Below are positions 1 through 5,657 of a DNA stretch of 7,552 nucleotides, in pieces (within the stretch, counting starts at the first letter, position 1; the number at the start of each line of letters is the position of its first letter). A model generated the notes under the pieces. It was given only the letters and a program-made list of their open reading frames with translations, did no database searches and was not told the DNA's origin. Both the position numbers and the translations under genes were made by a program. The DNA comes from Mayfieldus sp038040285. GTDB taxonomy: Bacteria > Actinomycetota > Thermoleophilia > Solirubrobacterales > 70-9. The stretch spans positions 1-7,552 of the forward strand of contig JBBPIN010000064.1 of NCBI GenBank assembly GCA_038040285.1, given 5' to 3'.

Positions 1-10
1 CCTGGGAGGT

Positions 11-71
11 CAATCTGGGTCAATCTAGGCCCAAAGAGTGCAATCGAGTGCAATCTGGTGCAGTTGAGTGC
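11..71. repeat. Degenerate tandem direct repeats, period 10 bases
   Basis: About six consecutive 10-base units resemble CAATCTGGTG. Copies at 11, 21, 41 and 51 begin CAATC, copies at 31, 41 and 61 end GAGTG, and the copy at 61 reads CAGTTGAGTG. A 10-base period puts every copy on the same face of the helix, which suits a protein-binding array. Short direct repeats of this kind occur as arm-type sites of tyrosine integrases next to att sites. That role is inferred here from the tRNA-like pieces that follow; no integrase gene is visible in the window. Confidence 0.55.
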
Positions 72-81
72 GGGGGAGTCG

Positions 82-104
82 GGGACATATTTCGGGACAC
101 GTTT
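82..104. repeat. Pair of 11-base direct repeats, 12-base spacing
   Basis: GGGACATATTT (82-92) is followed by GGGACACGTTT (94-104), identical at 9 of 11 positions with a 12-base period. It lies just after the 10-base repeat array. It could be a second type of integrase or transposase binding site, or part of an eroded element end. No function is proven. Confidence 0.4.
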
Positions 105-177
105 TTCGCGCCACTTCGCATGAAATCCGACAGGTGTGGAGGCCTCGGTGGGTTTCCGGACCCATATTTCCCAGAAC

Positions 178-202
178 GGAGATTCGAATCTTGCCCGGCC
201 CA
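178..202 (+). other. tRNA 3'-end-like remnant (T-arm and acceptor)
   Basis: A TTCGAAT T-loop-like heptamer lies within a perfect 12-base palindrome, AGATTCGAATCT (180-191). It is followed by TGCCCGGCCCA, which looks like the 3' acceptor strand of a tRNA. Only part of the T stem pairs, and the 70 bases upstream contain no matching 5' acceptor, D arm or anticodon arm. It is therefore at best a fragment, not a working tRNA. A remnant left by site-specific integration at a tRNA gene is the likeliest origin. Chance similarity is possible. Confidence 0.3.
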
Positions 203-216
203 TAAACTCCCTGGAA

Positions 217-250
217 GCAACCGCCTTTTCAGGTGATCTCTGGCGGTTGC
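217..250. repeat. 9-bp perfect inverted repeat (hairpin)
   Basis: GCAACCGCC (217-225) and GGCGGTTGC (242-250) are exact reverse complements around a 16-base spacer. There is no following T-run and no gene ends next to it on the left, so it is not an obvious intrinsic terminator. It lies between the two tRNA-like pieces and may belong to the same attachment region, for example as core-site arms for a recombinase. That use is inferred. Confidence 0.45.
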
Positions 251-253
251 GAC

Positions 254-298
254 CGACGGACCGCAGTCCGTAAGTCGCTGGTTCGATACCCGCCACCA
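254..298 (+). other. tRNA 3'-half-like remnant, candidate att site
   Basis: The stretch reads like the anticodon arm to 3' end of a tRNA. A hairpin ACGGAC-CGCA-GTCCGT (256-271) stands where the anticodon arm would be. It is followed by a short variable region, the T-arm sequence GCTGGTTCGATACCCGC (277-293) and CACCA at 294-298. The anticodon loop is too short, one T-stem pair is mismatched, and there is no room for a normal seven-base acceptor before CCA, so it is not functional. Tyrosine-integrase attachment cores commonly span exactly this 3' half of a tRNA gene, which makes an att remnant plausible. Confidence 0.4.
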
Positions 299-351
299 AT
301 CGAATAATTTGGGCGACGCACGAGGCCCGCCGCATCGCTGCACTCATCGGC

Positions 352-1026
352 TCAGCCAGCGGCTGCGCCAATCAACCTCCTAGGGATTGGAAGTCGGCAG
401 GAAGAGAGCCACCGCCGGACGGCACTGTCCTCTCCCCTGATCGAAACTTGACTCGAGCGATTCGCATCGGCAGGGGAGAGTTCACCGGTGAGGAGCCGAA
501 GCAAGGTGGACGTGTCGCATTCAACGGTTACGGCTGGTGACCCTGCCAGCCCCTGTCCCGCATCAATCGTGGAGCCGGAAACTTGTAGATGAAAGACCTC
601 GTCCTCGATCCGGAACTCATAGGTCTCCTCCGGCGCAGCCTCACTGGGTCGGAAGTTCGCCTGCATCGCCAGCGCGTACCAGGCTGGGCGAGTGCTGTCC
701 TCGTCGCTTGGCGGCTCGATTGGATCGGTCCCCCACCGCGCTAGCTCTAAGAGCGCGGGCTTGAGGCCGCGTCCGCGCTCGGTCAGCGAATAGGCTCCGC
801 CACTCGCCGGGGGAGGCAGCTCCATTCTTTCGATCAGCTGCGCTGCCTCCAGTTCCCGAAGTCGCCGAGCCAGGAGATTTGTGCCGATTCCTGGCAAACC
901 TCGAAGAAGATCCGTATAGCGCCGTGGACCTAGGAGCAGCTCTCGGACGAGGAGAAGTGTCCACCGCTCACCGATCAGGTCGAGGGCCCGGGCCAATGCG
1001 CAGAACTGTGCGTAGCTTCGGGGCAT
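352..1026 (-). CDS. HxlR-family winged-helix repressor with C-terminal SCP2-like domain
   Basis: A predicted 224-residue cytoplasmic transcription factor. Residues about 9-100 form an HxlR/DUF24 winged helix-turn-helix, with the family signature LDLIGERWTLLLVREL at 15-30 and the recognition-helix region around LLRGLPGIGTNLLARRL. Residues about 115-205 match the SCP2/sterol-carrier-like extension seen on many actinobacterial HxlR proteins, probably a ligand pocket. Cys9 lies 13 residues before Trp22, the position of the redox cysteine in the quinone- and electrophile-sensing members YodB, HypR and QorR. The ATG at 1026 is preceded by a weak GAAAG-like site and lies within about 35 bases of the divergent hydrolase start, so the two probably share an operator and this protein likely regulates both itself and the hydrolase. 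The inducer is unknown. Family assignment is firm; redox sensing is inference. Confidence 0.9.
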   Translation of the reverse strand: MPRSYAQFCALARALDLIGERWTLLLVRELLLGPRRYTDLLRGLPGIGTNLLARRLRELEAAQLIERMELPPPASGGAYSLTERGRGLKPALLELARWGTDPIEPPSDEDSTRPAWYALAMQANFRPSEAAPEETYEFRIEDEVFHLQVSGSTIDAGQGLAGSPAVTVECDTSTLLRLLTGELSPADANRSSQVSIRGEDSAVRRWLSSCRLPIPRRLIGAAAG

Positions 1027-1071
1027 GCTTCACTTTCATATAGTAGCTGCTATACCTTTTGGCAGTGAAGC
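1027..1071. promoter_or_regulatory. Overlapping divergent promoters with nested inverted repeats
   Basis: Two symmetric elements are nested here. The outer one is a perfect 8-bp inverted repeat, GCTTCACT (1027-1034) and AGTGAAGC (1064-1071). The inner one is a 16-base dyad, TATAGTAGCTGCTATA (1039-1054), with a single T/G wobble pair per arm. Rightward, TTCACT (1029-1034) and TATACC (1051-1056, with an upstream TGC) make a 16-bp-spaced promoter. Leftward, TTCACT (complement 1064-1069) and TACTAT (complement 1040-1045) make an 18-bp-spaced one. The inner dyad covers both -10 elements, so a bound HxlR dimer would block both directions. Promoter strength and factor binding are inferred. Confidence 0.55.
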
Positions 1072-1907
1072 CAACTACGACGATCTCTTCAGCCGGGATC
1101 AGCAGCTTCGCCTCGAGCCGAGGCGAGTTAGCTGTATACGAACGAGGCCAGGGACCACCAGTTCTTCTACTGCATGGGATTCCGGGCTCGGCAAGCGTCT
1201 GGGACCCGATTGCCGAGCGACTCGCCATGGGCCATCGGGTCCTGGCCGTTGACCTACTCGGTTTCGGCGGAAGCGCGAGATCTCGCGACCCTGAGCAACT
1301 CTGGGCCGATTCGCAAGCCGCCGCAATTGCGGAGCTGCTGGAGAACCTTGCACCGGAAGGTGCCGGGGTGGTGGGACATGACTTCGGCGGGCCGGTGGCG
1401 CTGGCCCTGATCGCACAACGAGCGGATCTCGTCAGCCATCTGGCCCTCTGCGCCAGCAACGCTTGGAGCGATACGCCGATCCCATTGCCGATAGCCGCAG
1501 TCACTTGGCCCGGAATCGGTCATCTCGCCGAGCACTTGCTTTTCGCTCGCCCCTCACTTCGGCTCATGCTCAAGCAGGGGACAGGGCACGGCGAGCAGCT
1601 GGACGCCGACCGCTATCTCGGCGACGGCGAGCAGCAACATGCCATCCGCATCATCTTCGCCACGGCGTTGCGTGAGATCCGCAAGCGCTATGCGCCGATG
1701 GAGGCGACACTGAGGCAGGTCGATGTGCCGACACTTGTTGCATGGGGTGATGCCGACCCCTTCTTCGCGGTCGAGCAAGGAGAGAAGACGGCGGCCGCTA
1801 TTCCAGGAGCGCGATTCGCTCTTTACCGTGGATGTGGTCACTTCATTCCAGAGGAGCGGCCATCCGAGCTTGGCGCTGATCTGGAGCGCCTGCTGGCAAA
1901 CCAATAG
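1059..1907 (+). CDS. Alpha/beta hydrolase with Asp nucleophile (epoxide hydrolase / dehalogenase type)
   Basis: A 282-residue alpha/beta-hydrolase-fold enzyme. The strand-turn-helix at 104-111 reads VVGHDFGG, placing Asp108 as the nucleophile instead of serine. The oxyanion segment is HGIP (39-42), the acid is probably Asp233 in GDADPFF, and the base is His261 in GCGHFIPEERP. An Asp-Asp-His triad is characteristic of epoxide hydrolases and haloalkane or haloacetate dehalogenases. The residue after the nucleophile is Phe, not the halide-binding Trp of classical haloalkane dehalogenases, which tilts the call towards epoxide hydrolase. No signal peptide is seen. The start is uncertain: TTG at 1059, or GTG at 1065, which fits a leaderless transcript from the TATACC box. 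No Shine-Dalgarno is visible. It diverges from the HxlR gene and is likely its target. Confidence 0.85.
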   Translation: MAVKPTTTISSAGISSFASSRGELAVYERGQGPPVLLLHGIPGSASVWDPIAERLAMGHRVLAVDLLGFGGSARSRDPEQLWADSQAAAIAELLENLAPEGAGVVGHDFGGPVALALIAQRADLVSHLALCASNAWSDTPIPLPIAAVTWPGIGHLAEHLLFARPSLRLMLKQGTGHGEQLDADRYLGDGEQQHAIRIIFATALREIRKRYAPMEATLRQVDVPTLVAWGDADPFFAVEQGEKTAAAIPGARFALYRGCGHFIPEERPSELGADLERLLANQ

Positions 1908-1923
1908 CAATGTCGCTGCTGTT

Positions 1924-1948
1924 CCCGTGCCTAGGGAGGAGCGACGGG
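1924..1948. terminator. Possible weak bidirectional terminator between convergent genes
   Basis: The 41 bases between the hydrolase stop and the FMN reductase stop contain CCCGT (1924-1928) pairing with ACGGG (1944-1948), with an inner CCT/AGG pair. The stem is short and interrupted and there is no T-run on either side. Position between two converging genes is the main argument. Confidence 0.25.
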
Positions 1949-2617
1949 CTATTCGACGCGGTCTGTCACCGGATCGGGGTGCTCCCCGAGGTACTCAACC
2001 CAATGGGTCTTAACGCATGGGTAGTGCTTCGAGGCTTCGACTAGGTCCATGAAGGCGACGATGCTGCTGTCGAAACGCTCTTGCAGCTGCGGGTTGGAGA
2101 TCCGCCCCTCGGCGTCGAAGGCCTGGTGCGCCTGGGCCAGGGAGAACATGTCGGGGTACACCCGCGCGCCCAGGTGCTCGAAAGGAACGCGCAGGGCCCA
2201 CAGACCTCGGTTGCCGCCTGCCATTGATGGCGAGGCCGATACGAGAAGTCCGTGCTTCTCGTTGAACGGCTGTGGGCTGAAGCGCGATACCCAGTCGATC
2301 GAATTCTTCAGCGCCCCCGGTATCGAGAAGTTGTATTCGGGGGCGCTGATCACAAAGGCGTCGTTGGTCTGTATGCGCTCGCGGAAGGTCTCCGCGCCGG
2401 GCGGGAAGCCATCCTCGGCCTGCAGGTCGGCGTCGTAGAAGGGGGTGTCGAAGTCGTGCATCGCCGCGAGATCGACGGTCCCGCTATTGGCCTCGATCGT
2501 GGCCGCGGCCAAGCGGGCCAACCGCCCGTTGAGCGAATCAGATCTCAACGAAGCCGAGAAGACCAAGAAGCGAACCGGTTCGCGCCCTTGAGCGCTGCGC
2601 GAGTCCGTGTCAGGCAA
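1949..2617 (-). CDS. NADPH-dependent FMN reductase (flavodoxin-like)
   Basis: A 222-residue flavodoxin-fold oxidoreductase of the NADPH-dependent FMN reductase family (SsuE/ChrR/ArsH relatives). It transfers hydride from NAD(P)H through bound FMN to flavins, quinones, nitro or azo compounds, or metal oxyanions. The N-terminal phosphate-binding loop SASLRSDSLN (21-30) and the FMN-ring loop with PEYNFSIPGALKNSIDW (93-109) are both intact. Length is slightly above the family's usual 180-200. The start is TTG at 2617, preceded by GGAGG at complement 2628-2632 with a 10-base spacer; no in-frame ATG occurs before residue 53, so TTG is well supported. It lies downstream of the MFS gene on the same strand but across a 144-base gap with hairpins, so it may be separately transcribed. 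The substrate cannot be told from sequence. Confidence 0.9.
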   Translation of the reverse strand: MPDTDSRSAQGREPVRFLVFSASLRSDSLNGRLARLAAATIEANSGTVDLAAMHDFDTPFYDADLQAEDGFPPGAETFRERIQTNDAFVISAPEYNFSIPGALKNSIDWVSRFSPQPFNEKHGLLVSASPSMAGGNRGLWALRVPFEHLGARVYPDMFSLAQAHQAFDAEGRISNPQLQERFDSSIVAFMDLVEASKHYPCVKTHWVEYLGEHPDPVTDRVE

Positions 2618-2682
2618 GGTGATCGAACCTCCGTAGTGGAGTGAAGGACATCGACGTTTAGCGTCTCATGCTCAGGCCCCGG

Positions 2683-2699
2683 CTGCTCGCTTCGAGCAG
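2683..2699 (-). terminator. Hairpin between the MFS and FMN reductase genes
   Basis: CTGCTCG and CGAGCAG form a perfect 7-bp stem with a 3-base loop, about 63 bases past the MFS stop. There is no U-tract after it on the minus strand. It could end or attenuate MFS-operon transcription, as U-less hairpins can in actinobacteria, or it could shape the leader of the FMN reductase message. Confidence 0.4.
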
Positions 2700-2746
2700 G
2701 TCCTCTGAGCTGAGTTTGGAGGCCGAGGAGAGAGGAGAGACACCCC

Positions 2747-2760
2747 CCCCGGCGCCGGGG
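2747..2760 (-). terminator. GC palindrome directly after the MFS stop codon
   Basis: CCCCGGCGCCGGGG is a perfect 14-base palindrome starting one base after the MFS stop. It is followed on the minus strand by more G residues and a pyrimidine-rich stretch with no T-run. It is a strong fold for its size and a plausible U-less terminator or mRNA-end stabiliser, in tandem with the hairpin at 2683-2699. Confidence 0.4.
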
Positions 2761-2761
2761 T

Positions 2762-4324
2762 TCAGCCCTGGTCGGCCGGCGCTCCAACCCCCGCCCTGGC
2801 GCGCGCCAGGTCCCCGTAGCCGACGGGTGCGCAGCGCGCCTCCCGCCCGGGGCGCAGAGGGGTGCCGGCGACAGCGCAGCTGAAGTCCGTCGCGGCGCGG
2901 TCCGGGGTGCCTCCGTCGGTGGCCGGCGCGACCTCGAGGACCTCGCTCGAGATCGTCAACCAAGCCAAGACGCCGCCGAGGGCGGCAAGCACGGCGCAGG
3001 CCACCATCGCGACGCGGAAACCGTCGGCCATCGCCGAGGGGTCGTAGAAGCTGTCGCCGGTGAGGCCTGCGATCAAAGGTAGGACGGCCACAGCGAGCAG
3101 TCCGGCGACGCGGGAAACGGCGTTGTTGATCCCCGAGGCGATCCCGGAGTGCCGTGCGTCGGCGGCGGCGAGCACGGTCGCCGTCACCGGCGCCACCACC
3201 AAGGTCAGCCCGAGTCCGAAGACGATCACCGCCGGCAGCACGGTTGAGACGTAGCTGTCGCCAGGGTCGATCCGCGTCATCAGCAGCAGCCCCACTGCGA
3301 TCACGAGCGGACCGGCGGTGAGCGGGATCCTCGCCCCGATCCGCTGGGCGAGGGCGCCCGACCGGGCCGAGAGCAAGAGCATCAGGACCGTGACCGGCAG
3401 CGACGCGGCGCCGGCGGCGATCGGCGAGTAGCCGAGCGAGATCTGCAAGAAGGCGACAAGCAAGAAGAAGACGCCGCCAAGCGCCGCATAGACCACGAAG
3501 GTGACCAAGTTGGCGGCGCTGAACTGTCGCGAGCCGAATATCTCGAGGGGCATCATCGGGTTCGCGTTTCGACGCTCGCCTAGCAGGAAGGCGACCAGGG
3601 CGACCACGCCCCCGATCCCGGCCAGCAGAATCAGCGGCGAGGCGCCCTTGCCGGGAGCCTCGATCAGGGCGTAGGTGGTGCCCGCGAGGCCGAGCCCCGC
3701 CAGGGTTGCTCCGGCGAAATCGAGGTGTCCGCTCGTGGTCGGATCACGAGTCTCGGGGACGTGGCGGCTGGCCATCGCGATGACGAAAATGCCGAGCGGA
3801 AGGTTGATCAGGAAGATCGCTCGCCACGAGACGGCATCCACCAGATAGCCGCCCAGTAGCGGTCCGAGTGCGGTCGCGACGCCTCCCAGCCCCGACCAGG
3901 CGCCGATCGCGCGGGCGCGGTCGGCGGGGCGAAAGCTGGACTCGATCATCGCCAGGCTGCCGGGCGTTAGAAGTGCTCCGCCGATTCCCTGCAAGAGCCT
4001 GGCGACGACAAGCAGCTCGACGTTGGGCGCTATCGCGCAGAGCATCGAGGCCGCGGTGAACAAGCCGGTCCCGAGTACGAAGACGCGGCGGCGCCCGTAG
4101 CGGTCGCCCAGGGATCCGCCGAGCAAGATCAGCGAGGCGAGCGTCAGGAGGTAGCCGTTGAGAATCCACTGCAGGGAACTGGTCGATGCGTCGAGGTCGC
4201 GGCCGATGTCGGGCAGGGCCACGTTGACGACGGTTCCGTCGAGGAAGGCCATGCCCGAGCCCAAGACAGCGACGGCGAGCACCCAGCGACCGACTGTGCT
4301 GTCAAACGCAACCTCCTCAGTCAC
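2762..4324 (-). CDS. MFS multidrug exporter, DHA2 (EmrB/QacA) family, 14 TM
   Basis: A 520-residue inner-membrane proton-drug antiporter. Motif D1 FLDGTVVNVALP (27-38) carries the membrane-embedded acidic residue Asp29. Motif A is GGSLGDRYGRRR (69-80). Motif C, typical of exporters, is around LGPLLGGYLVD (153-163). Hydrophobic segments continue to about residue 457, consistent with 14 helices. A polar tail of about 63 residues follows, with Cys483, Cys498 and an Arg/Pro-rich end; it looks cytoplasmic and is longer than in many relatives. The start is GTG at 4324, overlapping the zinc-finger stop as GTGA, with GGGAG about 10 bases upstream, so the two genes are probably translationally coupled. 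The exported compound is unknown. Family call is firm. Confidence 0.93.
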   Translation of the reverse strand: MTEEVAFDSTVGRWVLAVAVLGSGMAFLDGTVVNVALPDIGRDLDASTSSLQWILNGYLLTLASLILLGGSLGDRYGRRRVFVLGTGLFTAASMLCAIAPNVELLVVARLLQGIGGALLTPGSLAMIESSFRPADRARAIGAWSGLGGVATALGPLLGGYLVDAVSWRAIFLINLPLGIFVIAMASRHVPETRDPTTSGHLDFAGATLAGLGLAGTTYALIEAPGKGASPLILLAGIGGVVALVAFLLGERRNANPMMPLEIFGSRQFSAANLVTFVVYAALGGVFFLLVAFLQISLGYSPIAAGAASLPVTVLMLLLSARSGALAQRIGARIPLTAGPLVIAVGLLLMTRIDPGDSYVSTVLPAVIVFGLGLTLVVAPVTATVLAAADARHSGIASGINNAVSRVAGLLAVAVLPLIAGLTGDSFYDPSAMADGFRVAMVACAVLAALGGVLAWLTISSEVLEVAPATDGGTPDRAATDFSCAVAGTPLRPGREARCAPVGYGDLARARAGVGAPADQG

Positions 4325-4644
4325 TCATAGCCCGCTCCCAACGGGGAGGGTGGGATGCGCGTCGTGCCTTGCACTTGGGGGATCACCATTGCGGTCTCGT
4401 CGACGAAGCACCACGACCAATCCTCGCCTGGCTCGAGCGAGCGAATGATCGGATGCCCCGCGCTGTTGGCGTGGGCGGTGGCGTGGCGGTTGGGGGAGTC
4501 ATCACAGCAGGCGACGTGCCCGCATTCGAGGCAGATGCGCAGGTGAAGCCACTTCTGGCCCCTAGCCAGGCAGTCCTCGCATCCATCGACTGAGTCGGGT
4601 AGCTGGGTGATCTGGACGTGGTCGAGGTGGGCGCAGGTGCTCAT
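4321..4644 (-). CDS. UBP-type zinc-finger protein
   Basis: A 107-residue protein that is almost entirely a UBP (ZnF-UBP/PAZ-like) zinc finger. Candidate zinc ligands are Cys4, His6, Cys22, Cys25, Cys38, Cys41, Cys46, Cys47, His54, His58 and His64. The family's C-terminal segment HPIIRSL...DWSWCFVD (64-82) is present. In eukaryotes this fold reads the free C-terminal glycine of ubiquitin; bacterial members occur alone or near transporters and redox proteins, and their ligands are not established. The ATG at 4644 is chosen because the family begins at the first CxH and because an upstream GTG at 4710 would overlap the preceding small gene by more than 50 bases. No clear Shine-Dalgarno is seen, so coupling to the upstream gene is likely. 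The 4-base overlap with the exporter gene suggests a joint function. Confidence 0.85.
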   Translation of the reverse strand: MSTCAHLDHVQITQLPDSVDGCEDCLARGQKWLHLRICLECGHVACCDDSPNRHATAHANSAGHPIIRSLEPGEDWSWCFVDETAMVIPQVQGTTRIPPSPLGAGYE

Positions 4645-4657
4645 GGCGGCCCGGCCG

Positions 4658-4828
4658 TCAGCGCTCTGAGCCCACGGGCTCCGCACTGGGTGCGGACCGC
4701 TCGAGGTCACCAGCGCTGGGATTGGTGGCGCAGTCGAGGGCGTATTCGGCGACCCCCTCCCAGCCGGGCACTCCCGGGAAGTGCGGGCGCCTGGGGGACT
4801 CCTTGAAGGCGGTGTGCTGCGATGACAT
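4658..4828 (-). CDS. Hypothetical 56-residue protein
   Basis: A small gene filling the space between the chloroperoxidase-type hydrolase and the zinc-finger gene. Its ATG at 4828 comes 7 bases after the hydrolase stop, and GAGG, overlapping that TGA, lies 5 bases before it. Its stop is 13 bases before the zinc-finger ATG. The product is hydrophilic, with a PRRPHFPGVPGWEG stretch near the middle, one cysteine (Cys33), and no membrane segment or recognised domain. The tight fit and ribosome-binding site favour a real gene. High GC makes spurious reading frames common, so conservation is the missing evidence. I do not recognise a family. Confidence 0.5.
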   Translation of the reverse strand: MSSQHTAFKESPRRPHFPGVPGWEGVAEYALDCATNPSAGDLERSAPSAEPVGSER

Positions 4829-4835
4829 CGGAGCC

Positions 4836-5657
4836 TCAGGACCCGATGAAGTCCAGCAGGTCCGAGTTGAAATCATCCTTGAACGCGCCGACCAGCCCGT
4901 GCGGGGCGCCCGGGTACACTTTCAGGGTCGCGTCCGTGACGAGCTTCGACGACAGTTGCGCCGAGGCGCCGATGGGCACGATCTGGTCGTCGTCGCCATG
5001 GGTGATCAGGGTCGGAACGTCGATCTTCTTGAGGTCTTCAGTGAAGTCCGTCTCGGAGAACGCCTTGATGCAGTCAAGCGCTCCCTTCAGACCGACCTGC
5101 ATGCTCATGAGCCAGAACGAATCGCGAACTCCCTGCGAGACCGTGGAGCCCGACCTGTTGGCGCCGTAGAAGGGCGCGGTCAGATCCTTGTAGAACTGCG
5201 AGCGATCGGCGCTGACGCCGGCGCGGATCTCGTCGAAGGCTTCGATTGGCTGCCCGCCGGGATTGGCCTCCGTCTTCAGCATCAGCGGCGGGACCGCGCC
5301 TAGGAGCACTGCCTTGGCGACGCGGGAGGTGCCATGGCGACCGATGTAACGGGTCACCTCGCCCCCGCCGGTGGAATGGCCGACCAGGATCGCGTCTTTG
5401 AGATCCAGGCTTTCGATCAGCTCTGCGAGGTCGTCGGCATAGGTGTCCATCTCGTTGCCGTCCCAGGGCTGGCTGGAACGGCCGTGGCCGCGACGGTCAT
5501 GGGCGATGGCGCGAAAGCCATTGGACGCCACCAGGAACGACTGGTCGTCCCAGGCATCGCCATTGAGCGGCCAGCCGTGGCTGAAGACCACCGGCTGCCC
5601 AGTGCCCCAGTCCTTGTAGAAGATCTCGGTGCCGTCCTTGGTGGTGATCGTGCCCAT
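4836..5657 (-). CDS. Alpha/beta hydrolase, non-heme chloroperoxidase family
   Basis: A 273-residue cofactor-free haloperoxidase/esterase of the alpha/beta-hydrolase fold. HGWP (27-30) forms the oxyanion region, RRGHGRS (55-61) is the typical following loop, and GHSTGGGE (93-100) holds nucleophile Ser95. Asp224 in GDDDQIVP and His253 in GAPHG complete the triad. In vitro such enzymes make peracids from acetate and peroxide; the physiological activity is usually ester or lactone hydrolysis. Length is normal for the family (about 275). ATG at 5657 is chosen over an in-frame upstream start at 5723 because AAGGAG lies 10 bases or fewer before it and homology begins at MGTITTKDG. It heads the minus-strand run and diverges from the hydrolase at 5869. 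Confidence 0.92.
   Translation of the reverse strand: MGTITTKDGTEIFYKDWGTGQPVVFSHGWPLNGDAWDDQSFLVASNGFRAIAHDRRGHGRSSQPWDGNEMDTYADDLAELIESLDLKDAILVGHSTGGGEVTRYIGRHGTSRVAKAVLLGAVPPLMLKTEANPGGQPIEAFDEIRAGVSADRSQFYKDLTAPFYGANRSGSTVSQGVRDSFWLMSMQVGLKGALDCIKAFSETDFTEDLKKIDVPTLITHGDDDQIVPIGASAQLSSKLVTDATLKVYPGAPHGLVGAFKDDFNSDLLDFIGS

Noticed and set aside
20..343. 107-residue open frame on the minus strand and a 62-residue one on the plus strand in the left edge
   Set aside because: Their peptides (such as QDSNLR and RRFESCPAHK) are the typical translations of tRNA T-arm sequence. No ribosome-binding site or recognisable domain.
968..1504. 178-residue minus-strand open frame opposite the Asp hydrolase
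   Set aside because: Antisense shadow of a clear enzyme gene in GC-rich DNA; low-complexity Arg/Ser/Pro composition and no domain.
4645..4710. Longer zinc-finger protein starting at GTG 4710
   Set aside because: The extra 22 residues have no family match and would overlap the preceding small gene; ATG 4644 places the first zinc ligands at the usual N-terminus.
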